NCBI GenBank assembly: GCA_025558095.1
Contig: JAIVFI010000003.1
Coordinates: 310,001-374,000, forward strand
Source: Hyaloraphidium curvatum
Lineage: Eukaryota; Monoblepharomycota; Hyaloraphidiomycetes; Hyaloraphidiales; Hyaloraphidiaceae
Reading direction: 5' to 3'
DNA: 64,000 nucleotides
The notes under the pieces are model-generated. The model searched no databases and was not told the origin of the DNA. It worked only from the letters and a program-made list of their open reading frames with translations. Each line of letters starts with the position of its first letter. Within the stretch, counting starts at the first letter, position 1. The translations under genes were made by a program, and so were the position numbers. Positions 1-9,570 of this stretch are shown here, piece after piece.

Positions 1-910
1 GAAGTTGGTGCCCGAAAAGTATCATGATTTCCTGAGGTCTTCGAAGCGCAGGACGTGGAGTAGCTTCCCCCTCACCGGCTGGGAGTGGATTTGGAAATCA
101 ATTTGCTGCCAGGAACAACACCTCCAACTGGAGAATCATTCCCCTGAACGCCAAAGAACTCTCAGATTTGCGAGAATACGTGGACAGCAGAAGAGGGTTC
201 ATCAGACCGAGTTCTGCTTGCGCTCCCTTTTTCTACGTGAAAAACAACGGCAGGGATCCCAGCCTTATGATCAATTATCAAGGCCTCAATGTGATCACGG
301 TTCCAGACAACTACAGCCTGCCATTGCTGACGGAGCTATGGACACATTGGACAGAGTTGCCGGAGCAAAGATCTTTACCAAAGTTGATCTAGCAGCAGCC
401 TACCAAGTCAGAGTTGCAGGAGGCCATGATTGAAAAACTGCATTCAAAACTCGCTACGGAAGCAACGCGTGCATGGTGATGCCACTTGGGCTCAGGGACG
501 CACCCAGTGCTTTTCAGCGCTACATGAACACGATTTTATCGAGCTCCTGGACGACTGGTTGGTGATCTACTTGGATGACTTGCTGGTGTACAACAAAGAC
601 CCAAGTAACCACGCAGAGCACGTGAAGAGTGCTGCAGGTGTTGAAGGACAACAACTTGCAGGCCAAGCCACATAAATGCGTCGGGGACGCAACGGAAGTC
701 ATCTACGCAGGTTTCCTGATCACGGAGAAAGGGTACCAGCCACACCCGAAAATGACAAGGCCATCCTGGATTGGGCGGAACCCAGGAATGTAAAGGAACT
801 GTCTGAGGACGTTTCTTGGCTTTGCCAGCTACCTGCAAAGACATACACGTGGAAGGGTTTGCAAGGAAAGCAACGCCCCTCTACAAGTTGTTGAAGAAAG
901 AGCAAGCATG
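1..910 (+). pseudogene. Ty3/gypsy retrotransposon reverse-transcriptase fragment, decayed
   Basis: Reading shifts between the three plus frames, but the stretch keeps the order of a Ty3/gypsy reverse transcriptase. A segment near 200-300 reads SACAPFFYVKN, near 370-400 FTKVDLAAAYQ, and near 570-595 YLDDLLVY, which is the catalytic YxDD box. A tether or RNase H-like start (GFASYLQRHT) follows near 810-850. Several frameshifts and stops separate these blocks, so it cannot make a protein. The left part is cut by the window edge and no LTR is visible. It is a relic next to two other retroelements. Confidence 0.85.
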
Positions 911-940
911 AACAGAATAGAATGTGGAAATGGGTATGGT

Positions 941-987
941 ATTGGTGACCCGGACCTGCCCCTGGCTTGGCCGCTATTACACCACCA
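941..987. repeat. Inverted repeat arm, LINE 3' tail
   Basis: About 47 bases here are the near-perfect reverse complement of 9134-9180 (two mismatches by eye). Both lie just beyond the 3' end of a LINE open reading frame, so I read them as the ends of two LINE 3' untranslated regions in opposite orientation. Between this arm and the LINE stop codon at 1494 lie roughly 500 bases that are absent from the other copy. Confidence 0.75.
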
Positions 988-1243
988 TTGGTTTGTTTAG
1001 CTATGTCGACCTATCTGCCTCCTCCTTCCCTTGAATCCACAGTATGCTCCAGTCCCGCCGGTGTTGTTTGCTGGCAGGAAAACCTTCCCACGAAGGTGAA
1101 AAACCTTCCAGAAAGAATGAGGAGTTTGGTTCGGTTTGGGTTTTGGGACCTTCGTTCCCATCCAGCGGGCACAATGTCAGGCATGCAGCTTCATCTAGGT
1201 CCTGAAAAGTTCAGTGTTGGTTCTGGTCAAAAGGTGCTGGATT

Positions 1244-1359
1244 TGCCGTGTAGGCGAACAAAGAGCCGTAGGACTCCTGCCTCCATCCCCGTGTGTTTTG
1301 GAGTCGCCGTGCAGGCGAGCAAAGAGCTGTAGGGCTCCTGCCTCCATCCCTGTGTTGGC
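1244..1359. repeat. Two-copy 61-bp tandem repeat
   Basis: The unit beginning GCCGTGTAGGCGAACAAAGA at 1244 recurs at 1305 with a few substitutions. It lies inside the extra 500 bases separating the LINE stop codon from its 3' tail. No gene is visible in 990-1480. Confidence 0.75.
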
Positions 1360-1493
1360 CGCTTACGTGTCCAGAGACCGGAATCCCCGGATATGTCGTT
1401 GTTTGCGCCGCGGCCCCTCCTTGAAGAGGCGCACCGGCGGGCAGTCAGCAGCGTTTAGCTAATTGCAAAGTTCATCGCCGTCGTGCATCTCTT

Positions 1494-2453
1494 TCATTTT
1501 CCCCGTTTTCTGTCGTTCATGGACTTTGAGATGAAGCTGGCAATGGAGTTGAGGGCCTTCTCCTTTTGCCGCCTCACTTTGATCGTGGGCTCGAACTCCT
1601 TGATGCTAAGAGCCCAGAGCCAGGTCAACATGTTCCACTCGCGGCCCAGTGTATCCAGTCTGGTCTGCAGCTTCTGGCGCCGCTCTGCATTTGCTGAACA
1701 GTGAAACAGAAAGTGTTGTTCGTCTCCAATGTGCTCAGGGTCATGCTTGCACGTTCTCTGCTGCACCTCAAGTCCTTGGTGCCTGCCTGTCTCCACCTCC
1801 AGGTCGTGGGTAGAGCACAGCAACTTTTGGACATCCCTCCGGTGCTTCTCCACCCGGATCAGGGATGGTCCGATGTGGCCAAAGGTCATGTCACACATCC
1901 TCCAAAAGTGCAGTTTGTCGTTGTCCTTGAGCCTCTGGGCATTGATCTCCCTGAACTTGCCCTTCACAAGATTCTCCACAGTCTCCTTGGGCCATGAGAA
2001 AGTGTCCTTCTCCCACATCTCCCTCCCATCTTCGCCGCCATAGTATACAAGTAGTTCCCTCAGGAAGGCAGCCCAGTTCCAGGACCCCTTCAGTGCCTCG
2101 ATCTTGAGTCCTTGTAGAGCAGGTACAATGCAGGGTCAGCTGTTTTGATGCGCATGAGGAACTTGAGAGCCGACTCATGGTCATGAACTGCAAGAGGGTA
2201 CTGGCCGCATACAGACACGCCAGGGAGGTAGATTTGGGCTGATGAGTGAAAGCACGAAGGGCCATGCATGTCACTTTGTCCCTGGTGCTTTCCCCGGCAA
2301 GGTACTCCTACTTCGGCATCTCCACAATGAACGGGATCCCATATTGGCCCACCGCCTTGACCTTCGTGTTGTAGAGCTTGAGCTGGAGGTCAGGACTCAT
2401 CCCAGGCTGCTCCCTGATGTCGCGGACCGGAGCCAGAGCCTATCTGCGGCGTT
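1494..2453 (-). mobile_element. LINE (non-LTR) ORF2 C-terminal half, interrupted by a copia insertion
   Basis: On the minus strand the frame ending at 1494 encodes a LINE C-terminus. It includes a Cys-His cluster (CKHDPEHIGDEQHFLFHC, about 1690-1740) typical of the zinc-binding region after the RT domain. Upstream frames to 2453 carry the RT-to-zinc linker with at least one frameshift, so the copy is probably dead. The RT domain of the same copy resumes at 8039 on the other side of the copia element. Target-site duplications flank the copia element exactly at the break. Confidence 0.8.
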
Positions 2454-2458
2454 CATCT
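2454..2458. repeat. Target-site duplication of the copia element, left copy
   Basis: CATCT immediately precedes the LTR at 2459. The same five bases follow the other LTR at 8034-8038. Five base pairs is the usual duplication length for Ty1/copia integrases. Confidence 0.93.
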
Positions 2459-2682
2459 TGTTGGAGTGGCTATGGGGCGTGGGGAAGACGTAGCCCCAGT
2501 GGTCTGAACCGGGTCAGAACTCAGATGGACGGGATGGGGAGAGGGACAGTTTCACGTTGACCCGTTGTCCATTCCCTTGCGATGACAAGTCCCTAGATGA
2601 CCCCTCCGGTCGTACCCAAGTATCCCCACACGCCAATAGACTCCCTATTGATACAGAATCGTAGCAACGATCCATTCCAACA
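2459..2682 (-). repeat. 3' LTR of the copia element
   Basis: 224-bp repeat bounded by TGTTGGA and TCCAACA, a perfect 7-bp terminal inverted repeat. I see no difference from the copy at 7810-8033. It lies downstream of the pol stop codon on the minus strand. Confidence 0.95.
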
Positions 2683-2691
2683 CTCCCCCTC
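2683..2691 (-). other. Polypurine tract (plus-strand primer site) of the copia element
   Basis: On the minus strand GAGGGGGAG directly abuts the 3' LTR. This is the position of the polypurine tract that primes second-strand synthesis in LTR elements. Confidence 0.75.
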
Positions 2692-2730
2692 GTTGCAAGA
2701 TTCCCAAGAAGTGTCCAGAAATCCCCAAAG

Positions 2731-5700
2731 TTAGTCACGAATCTCTACAATTCCCATAAGTGCCCTGAAACGTTGAAACTTCTCCCTTGGTAGCTGTTTG
2801 GTGAGCAGATCCGCAAGCTGGTCCTCTGTGTTGATGTACTCCAGCTGTATCTCTCCACTATCAATTTTCTCCCTCACAAAATGGTACTGCACTCCAATGT
2901 GCTTGGTACGTTCATGAAAGACAGGATTCTGCGCCAGCTTGATAGCCCCCTCATTGTCCTCCTTGATGACTGTTGGCCCTTGCTGAGGAAATCCCAATTC
3001 CTCCAATAAACTCCTTAGCCACGCAACTTGACGTCCAGCATAAGATAGAGCCATGTACTCGGCCTCTGTTGTTGAAAGAGCCACCACTGGTTGCAGTTGC
3101 GACTTGTAGATGATAAGACCGTTCCCCATCATCACTACAACCCCAGTTGTTGACTTCCCAGTGTCAAGATCCCCAGCAAAACTGGCGTCTGCATATCCAT
3201 GCAATGCTTTGGTCATGTCCAGATTCGGATCCCTCTTGTAAACCAAGCCAAAATCAGCTGTTCCCTTCAAGTATCTGGTTGTCTTCTTGACTTGCTCCAC
3301 TGCTTCACGAGTAGGTGCCATCCCATGACGGCTCTCCGTGATAATAGGTAAGGCAATGTCTGGCCTGGTGAAGTTCATAGCATACATCCAACTTCCCACC
3401 ATTGATCTGAACGGAAAACGTCCGATTTCCTGCTCCTCAGCAGCAGACAACTCCGTCTTCCGTTTCCTGAGCTTCACCCCAACGTCCATAGGTACAGAAA
3501 CTGCATTGCAAGTGTCCATTCCGAAGTCCTCCAAGGCTTTCTTGATGTAGTTGGACTGCTTGATTGTGATTGTTCCAGCCTTCTCGTCCTGCTTGATTTC
3601 CAAAGCCAGGAACTTTTTCATGCGACCCATATAACGTATCTTAATCCGCTTTCCCAGCTCCTCAAGAAATGCAATCGTCCGTTTTTCGTCCGTTGAGCTA
3701 CATCCAAAGTCGTCCACATGAATAATCATCAAAAGAAACCAATCATCTTGCCGCAGAAAGTAGATGCAGTACTCCTTTGAGCAACGTATAAGCCCCATCT
3801 CCGTGAGTATCTCGTGCAGGTGTCTGTGCCAAGCACGTGCAGCTTGCACAAGTCCATAAACCGCGACTCCAGGTCGAATTACAGTAGGTCTTCCATCAGT
3901 AAACTCAGGTAAATCCATCCCTTGAGCTGGATACAAGTAAACTTCCTCGTTCTCCTGGAGCTTAGCCTGTAGGAATGCCGCGTTTGCATCTGCCTGATGT
4001 ACAATCATGTTGTTCTGAGCAGAAAGCCAAAAGAAAAGCCGTACAGCAGCAGCAGAAGGTACAGGTGCAAAGGATTGACCAAAAGAAGATGGATCCTGCC
4101 AATCACCCCTTGCCACCCATCGAGCCTTGTAGTTTTCCTCCCCCACAATGCTGCCATCAGCTCCAGGTTTGAGGTCAAATACAAATTGGCTTCCAACCGC
4201 GAATTTTTCCTTGCCCTCAGGCAAGCCCATGATGTTGTACGCATCTCTGCTCTTGAAGTTGCCAATCTCACGTTCCATTGCCTTGGCCCACATCTCACGA
4301 TCCTCTGAACGCATTGCCTCTGCATAGTTCCGTGGTACACGTGCTCCAGTGCTTGCAGCAAAGATTCCATCCATGTGTGCCATGTCCTCCCAAGTTGGTA
4401 GGTGTCCCTGCCAGTCCAGGTGGTCCTGGACCTCCTCCATCAGGAAATTGATCGATTCCAGCGTGATCACGTTGATCTCCTTCTCGTTGCTCGTGTTGGG
4501 GGCTTTCCACCACTCCCCAGGAGGTCTTGGAGCTCTGCTGGATGACCTTGTAGGTAAAGGTATCTTAGAGCCCGTTCCAGCCGCCCCAGCGCCTCCCTGA
4601 GCTCCGCTGCTTGATGAAGATGCTCCTCCAGGCTCCCCACGTTGGTCTGTGGCTTCCCTAGCCGCACGATCACCAGAAAGTTGCGATCCACCAACTGCCT
4701 TTCCTCCCCCTGGATTGCCACTTCCACTGTTCCCAGAGCCTCTTCCACGAGCCACCAGCTCGTCCTCACTTTCGCTCTGAGCTCGTTGATCGCGTGACAG
4801 ACGTAAATCCGCGCCTCGGCTGCCGGAACTTGAAGATTGATGTTGAGTACCTCCAACTTCCAGTCTTTGACCTCCTCCCCCGGCCTCCTGGCGCTCAGGT
4901 TGACGCTGCACACGGTCTCCCTGTGTCCCACGATGCTCCTGGTTGCCGTCGTCGATTGGATCTGCGGAACGGACCCGCCGTGGCGTCTCCGGTGACGCCT
5001 CCAATTCCTCAGGCTGCGCCGACTCCTCCACTGCAAGTCGACGGTTCAATACAGCGCTCGGGTCCGCGTCCTCAGGTAGTTTTTCGACCGAAACTCTGCT
5101 TTCCAGAACCTGCATGTAGCTCTTGAGCGTCTTGTTTGACCAGCGTTCCTCGAAAACGACATCACGTGAGTCAAAAATCCGCCCGGTCTCAAGATTCTGG
5201 ACCGTAAATGCCTTCGATCGCGAGCTCATTCCCAGGTAGCGGCATTGTACCGCCTTAGCATCCCATTTGCCGCGCTTATCCTTGTCGACGATCGCGTAAC
5301 ACGTTTCTCCGAAACGTCGGATGTGGCTAATGTTCGCCCGTCTCCCAGTCAGCAGTTGAAACGGCGTAGACCCTTTCTGCCACGTCTTTGTGTTCGGCAA
5401 ACGATTCCGTGTGTTGATGTGATGATGCAGTGCGTATCCCCATAACGACTTCGGCGCTTTCGAGTCGATCAGGATGGTCCGGGTCCCTTCCTCAGCCGTC
5501 CGGTTCCGCCGCTCAATGACTCCGTTCTGCGCAGGCCGATTCGTTACCGACGATTCCAACTTGATTCCCTCGTTCTTGCAGTACGCTTCGAGCCGTTTTG
5601 ACGAGAATTCACCTCCGGGATCGACCCGCATGCATCCGACCTTTAGGCTGAACTGGTTCTTCACCCACTCGGCAAAGTGCATCATCCAGTCCTCCGCCTC

Positions 5701-7635
5701 CGATTTGTGCTTCAATAGGAACGCAAACTCCGCAGAAGTGTACTCGTCGACTGCATGCAATGCCCAGCGTTCTCCATGCACCGTTGCAACGTCCGATTGT
5801 ATCAGGTCCCAGTGAGTCAGCTCAAACGGCCGCGAGACTTTCCGCTCCGACTCCGGATAGGGCAACTGATGCATCTTCCCCATCACGCACTCCTTACAGA
5901 AGTTGTTGTGGTTTCCAGCAAACACGTACTCCTCCAATCCATCCACAATCCCAGCCTGTTGAACCTTCCTGAGTGCCGCGATCGGGTAGTGCCCGCAGCG
6001 CCCATGCGCAATCTCCGCGCTCAAATCCCCTTCCTGAGCACTCAGCATGATCTGTTCGTCATGCTCGTTGAGGATTTCCGCGTTGAGATAGTAAACGTGA
6101 CGATCTATGCGGCAAGTGCCCCGCACGTCGCCGCCCTTGGTGATGGCCCCTCCATCCGGACCCAGAAGCGTGTAGTATCCCATCTGCCCTAGTCTCCCAA
6201 TCGAAATGAGCGTTGCAGGAAGATCTTTGATGAAAAGCACATCTTCCAGGGTGACGATGTCGCCAGAATTGGTGAGCTTGATCTTGAGCTTTCCGACTTC
6301 GATCGCACGCGCGATCCCTTTTCCCATTCGAACATCAACTGCATCGCACGGCTTGATGCCGTAGAGCAGTTCCCTGATTCCCGTCGCGTGCACGGACGCG
6401 CCGCTATCCCCCATCAGCCTGCCGCGCATCTCCTGGCCCGTCTTCGCCGCGTGCACGACGTGTTCCGGGGGTTTTTCGTATCCACCGTCCCCCGTCGTCT
6501 CCCCATCGTTTCCCTCGATTCCGCCCTCCATCATGAACAGGAACGCGCCGAATCGATCTTCCAGATCGGGGAGATCGCCCAGGGTGAGCGTGTTCTGCTG
6601 CTCTCGTGCCGTTTTCCCATCGTCCTTCCTCCAGCACACGGCCTCGAGATGACCGTCCTTTCCGCACTTGTTGCAGGTTTTGTCACGATGGGTGCAGTCC
6701 TTCTTGACGTGTCCACCCTTCCCGCAGCAGAGGCACGTGATTCCCGAGCCGTTTTCGCCCTCCGCCGTGGCCTGCCGACCCCCGCGATTTCCGAACCCTC
6801 GCCCGCGACCCCTTGAACCCCCGCGGTCACCTCCATGGCCACCCCGTGATCCTCCGCGACCCCTGCCACGGTTTAGAGCGTACATCAACGTGTTTGGAGC
6901 GGGATTCACGGTTATGTTGGCTGCCCCAGGTGAGTACGTATCACCATTTTGCTCAGCTCGCTTGATCATAGTCTCCTCTTCCATCTCCATCCTCTTCTGA
7001 AGGTATGCAACGTTCAAGATAGGGTGTTTCTTCACTCCATTTTCAGTCTTCCACTCGTGTTTGGTCTGTGCTCCCAGCCAAATGCCGTCAATCTCGGCCC
7101 GAACTTGATCGAACTCAGGTAGGTCCTTCAGGACTTTCCTCCAGATGCTCATATCATCGTCATCTCCCTTCAGCTTTCCCAGTGCTTCAACTTCCATCTT
7201 TTTCTGCATGAAGCGGGTAAAATTCGGAGCCACCCGGTCGGTTTTGATGAACTCAAAGCTGTAGTACTGGACCTCGGCGTTCCCTTGCTGCGCCACATTT
7301 TCCGTCACGAAACGCTTCTCTAGGTAGTCCCAGATGTCCTTAGCAGTGTCCATCCTGCTGCAGATCCTTTTGAGACCAATAGAGAGTGATCCTACCAGGA
7401 TCCCTTGAGCTTTCTGGTCCTTCGTGTTCCAGGCTGACAAATCATCTTCCGTCTTTCCTCCCTGCCCTACCACGGGCTTTGCCACCTTTCCAGTCACAAT
7501 TTGCCAGTCACTCTCCCTCTGGAGCTTGGCCTTGATGTCAATTAACCAATCCTGGTAATTGGTTTGTGATCCGGTTTCCTCGAGCTTGGCCCCCCCAAAC
7601 AATGCCACACGGGTTCCTCCGACCGAAATCTCCAT
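2731..7635 (-). CDS. Ty1/copia gag-pol polyprotein (1634 aa)
   Basis: A single intact frame encodes the full copia order. A Gag region (about residues 20-230) is followed by an RGG-rich stretch and two CCHC zinc knuckles (C301-C314 and C321-C334, both CX2CX4HX4C). The aspartic protease has its DSGA site near 410. The pre-integrase HHCC zinc region lies near 530-600. The integrase core (about 610-780) includes VDPGGEFSS and a downstream ERRNRT segment. The reverse transcriptase (about 1160-1400) has HVDDFG where most copia elements have YVDD. RNase H (about 1490-1630) contains ADASFAGD and LSTTEAEYMAL. Gag and pol share one frame without a recoding site, as in many copia elements. No stop or frameshift is present. 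The ATG at 7635 sits 174 bp inside the 5' LTR. Confidence 0.97.
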   Translation of the reverse strand: MEISVGGTRVALFGGAKLEETGSQTNYQDWLIDIKAKLQRESDWQIVTGKVAKPVVGQGGKTEDDLSAWNTKDQKAQGILVGSLSIGLKRICSRMDTAKDIWDYLEKRFVTENVAQQGNAEVQYYSFEFIKTDRVAPNFTRFMQKKMEVEALGKLKGDDDDMSIWRKVLKDLPEFDQVRAEIDGIWLGAQTKHEWKTENGVKKHPILNVAYLQKRMEMEEETMIKRAEQNGDTYSPGAANITVNPAPNTLMYALNRGRGRGGSRGGHGGDRGGSRGRGRGFGNRGGRQATAEGENGSGITCLCCGKGGHVKKDCTHRDKTCNKCGKDGHLEAVCWRKDDGKTAREQQNTLTLGDLPDLEDRFGAFLFMMEGGIEGNDGETTGDGGYEKPPEHVVHAAKTGQEMRGRLMGDSGASVHATGIRELLYGIKPCDAVDVRMGKGIARAIEVGKLKIKLTNSGDIVTLEDVLFIKDLPATLISIGRLGQMGYYTLLGPDGGAITKGGDVRGTCRIDRHVYYLNAEILNEHDEQIMLSAQEGDLSAEIAHGRCGHYPIAALRKVQQAGIVDGLEEYVFAGNHNNFCKECVMGKMHQLPYPESERKVSRPFELTHWDLIQSDVATVHGERWALHAVDEYTSAEFAFLLKHKSEAEDWMMHFAEWVKNQFSLKVGCMRVDPGGEFSSKRLEAYCKNEGIKLESSVTNRPAQNGVIERRNRTAEEGTRTILIDSKAPKSLWGYALHHHINTRNRLPNTKTWQKGSTPFQLLTGRRANISHIRRFGETCYAIVDKDKRGKWDAKAVQCRYLGMSSRSKAFTVQNLETGRIFDSRDVVFEERWSNKTLKSYMQVLESRVSVEKLPEDADPSAVLNRRLAVEESAQPEELEASPETPRRVRSADPIDDGNQEHRGTQGDRVQRQPERQEAGGGGQRLEVGGTQHQSSSSGSRGADLRLSRDQRAQSESEDELVARGRGSGNSGSGNPGGGKAVGGSQLSGDRAAREATDQRGEPGGASSSSSGAQGGAGAAGTGSKIPLPTRSSSRAPRPPGEWWKAPNTSNEKEINVITLESINFLMEEVQDHLDWQGHLPTWEDMAHMDGIFAASTGARVPRNYAEAMRSEDREMWAKAMEREIGNFKSRDAYNIMGLPEGKEKFAVGSQFVFDLKPGADGSIVGEENYKARWVARGDWQDPSSFGQSFAPVPSAAAVRLFFWLSAQNNMIVHQADANAAFLQAKLQENEEVYLYPAQGMDLPEFTDGRPTVIRPGVAVYGLVQAARAWHRHLHEILTEMGLIRCSKEYCIYFLRQDDWFLLMIIHVDDFGCSSTDEKRTIAFLEELGKRIKIRYMGRMKKFLALEIKQDEKAGTITIKQSNYIKKALEDFGMDTCNAVSVPMDVGVKLRKRKTELSAAEEQEIGRFPFRSMVGSWMYAMNFTRPDIALPIITESRHGMAPTREAVEQVKKTTRYLKGTADFGLVYKRDPNLDMTKALHGYADASFAGDLDTGKSTTGVVVMMGNGLIIYKSQLQPVVALSTTEAEYMALSYAGRQVAWLRSLLEELGFPQQGPTVIKEDNEGAIKLAQNPVFHERTKHIGVQYHFVREKIDSGEIQLEYINTEDQLADLLTKQLPREKFQRFRALMGIVEIRD

Positions 7636-7790
7636 CCCGGCCGCCGCAGCACCTCTAGTGCTTCACGCGCTCTTTCTAGCGCCCACTGAGTCCACCCAGG
7701 CGGTCCTGGAGACCAGACTCAGCTGGATGCGGTCCCCTCGGCTGGTTGCGCCACACGCAACTTCAAAGCCGCGCAAAAGTGTTCTGGACA

Positions 7791-7809
7791 CCCTTTGGGC
7801 TCATAGACC
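7791..7809 (-). other. Primer-binding site, initiator-Met tRNA anticodon-region type
   Basis: The first bases inside the 5' LTR read GGTCTATGAGCCCAAAGGG on the minus strand. The stretch TATGAGCCC is complementary to GGGCTCATA, the anticodon stem-loop of eukaryotic initiator methionine tRNA. From memory it resembles the Drosophila copia site, which uses a half-tRNA primer. The match is by eye and the tRNA of this organism is not in the window. Confidence 0.6.
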
Positions 7810-8033
7810 TGTTGGAGTGGCTATGGGGCGTGGGGAAGACGTAGCCCCAGTGGTCTGAACCGGGTCAGAACTCAGATGGACGGGATGGGGAGAGGGACAG
7901 TTTCACGTTGACCCGTTGTCCATTCCCTTGCGATGACAAGTCCCTAGATGACCCCTCCGGTCGTACCCAAGTATCCCCACACGCCAATAGACTCCCTATT
8001 GATACAGAATCGTAGCAACGATCCATTCCAACA
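7810..8033 (-). repeat. 5' LTR of the copia element
   Basis: 224-bp repeat identical by eye to 2459-2682, with the same TGTTGGA/TCCAACA ends. On the minus strand it precedes the primer-binding site, so it should carry the element's promoter. Confidence 0.95.
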
Positions 8034-8038
8034 CATCT
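8034..8038. repeat. Target-site duplication of the copia element, right copy
   Basis: CATCT directly follows the LTR ending at 8033 and matches 2454-2458. Joining the two sides restores a continuous LINE sequence read on the minus strand. Confidence 0.93.
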
Positions 8039-8865
8039 TGGCCTCCCTCCCAGTTGACGTGAGCTGGTACCCCAGGAGCTTCACACGGTGAGGTATCCTC
8101 CTGGCCATCCACTCTGTTTAGCTGACGTTGATCTCCAGCCCATATGCAGACAGAAGATCCAGCTGCATCTAAGCATCCTTCACCGTCTTCGAGGTCAAAG
8201 TGGTGTCGTCTGCAAAGAACAAAGCCAGCAAGCTGACCATCCTCTCCTGATCCTCCTTCTCCTCAAACACCATGCCCAGATCCATCTCTTTTGCACCATT
8301 GGCCTCCATGAAAGCAGCAATATCATTGATGAACAAGATGAAAAACAGCGACAAGAGTTGGTCCCCTTGTTTCACTCCAGTCAGGAACTTGATGAAGTCC
8401 GACTTGGTGCCGTCCTCATCCAGGAGCCTTCCCCACACACGCCCAAACGCCATCTCGAACATGACAGCAACCTGTTTGGGTACACCCATCTCCTCCAGCT
8501 TCTTCCACAACCTCGGGCGCTCCACCGTGTCAAAAGCCTTTGTGAAGTCTACAAACACCATGATCAGCTTCTCCTTGCGTGCCTTGGCCAAGGAGAAGAA
8601 GAGCGCCTCAGCAAGGAAACTGTGTGAGGGGGTTGACACCCTCCGTGCACGGAATCCAAACTGCAAGCTCTTCCGCTCCCACTTCTCCATGATGAGGGAT
8701 CTCAGCTCAAGAAGCAAGGCGTGACAGCTTGGGGTCAATCTCGGTCCTTTCCACCATATCTGCAAAGCCGTTCAGGATCTGAATCAGCCTCCTCATGGAT
8801 GCTGACCTTGTCGTACGTACTTCCTCTTTGCCTCCTTGTTCACCGCCACCATGATCTAAAAAGCT
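8039..8865 (-). mobile_element. LINE reverse-transcriptase domain (same copy as 1494-2453)
   Basis: The minus strand encodes a non-LTR RT. It has FVDFTKAFDTVERPRLWKKL (about 8500-8560), a TGVKQGDQL segment near 8370-8390, and the catalytic FADDTTL box near 8190-8210. Upstream codons near 8700-8840 read ILNGFADMVERTEIDPKLSR in a shifted frame. At least one frameshift near 8700 and loss of continuity make this a pseudogene. It abuts the inverted second LINE tail at about 8.9 kb. Confidence 0.85.
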
Positions 8866-8910
8866 GATTGCACTTGGCTGAGCCAGCCTCCATCTGCTCG
8901 TACTCCGGAG

Positions 8911-9180
8911 CCAGAAGCTGCAGACCAGACTGGAAGCACTGGGCCGCGAGTGGAACATGGAGACCTGGCTCTGGGCTCTTAGCATCAGGGAGTTCGAGCC
9001 CACGATCAAAGTGAGGCAGCAAAAGGAGAAGGCCCTCAACTCCATTGCCAGCTTCATTTCAAAGTCCATGAAGGACAGAAAACAGGGAAAATGAAAAAGA
9101 TGCACGATGACAAACTTCAAATTAGCAGCAAACTGATGGTGTAACAGCGGCCAAGCCAGGGGCAGGTCCGGGTCACCAAT
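8911..9180 (+). mobile_element. Second LINE 3' end, inverted relative to the first
   Basis: Read on the plus strand, this repeats the last 58 or so codons of the LINE ORF (for example LNSIASFISKSMKDRKQGK, then stop) and its 3' tail. It differs from 1494-1690 by scattered substitutions. Homology starts at about 8911 and ends at about 9180 without an obvious poly(A) run. It is therefore a strongly 5'-truncated copy facing the first LINE. Confidence 0.82.
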
Positions 9181-9181
9181 A

Positions 9182-9570
9182 CTATTCACGTTGGTATGCA
9201 TGGACTCCTTCACCCACACCCCATCCCAGAGATTTGGCATGATTGCGAGGAGCTGGAAGTGGCAGGGCAGGTGTTTGCCACGCAACTTGCTCTCCTTTCC
9301 AGCCGGGCAGGTTAGGTTGGCCTCGATGGTCATGCTCGGAACCATGTGGCTTTGTGGCAAATGCATAGTCCAGGGTGATGTCACGGTTGCCGTCCTTCCC
9401 TGCACGGGTTATCGCTCCGGGCTCTAGCCCTCCCCCCCTGGCCCCAGTACATGAGCTTTTGCATGATGTAGCACGAACCTGGCCATCAACATGGCCTTCT
9501 TCCACATGGTCTCGCTGAGGTTTGCAGGACCAAGCAACATTCAAGGTGGCAATGATAGGCAAAGATAGAG
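9182..9570 (-). mobile_element. Probable LINE 5' (endonuclease-side) remnant
   Basis: On the minus strand, broken frames read ATLNVAW near 9540-9560 and ITLDYAFATK further on. These weakly resemble the start of, and a later segment of, an APE-type LINE endonuclease. Several frameshifts are present. It lies between the membrane-protein gene and the inverted LINE tail, where the upstream part of the minus-strand LINE would be expected. The assignment rests on position and weak motif likeness. Confidence 0.35.

Larger units (their letters stand above)
2459..8033 (-). mobile_element. Complete Ty1/copia LTR retrotransposon, 5575 bp
   Basis: All parts of an autonomous copia element are present on the minus strand: 5' LTR (7810-8033), primer-binding site, one uninterrupted gag-pol frame of 1634 codons, polypurine tract and 3' LTR (2459-2682). 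The two 224-bp LTRs read as identical and a 5-bp duplication flanks the element. This points to a young, possibly still mobile insertion. It landed inside an older LINE. Confidence 0.96.
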
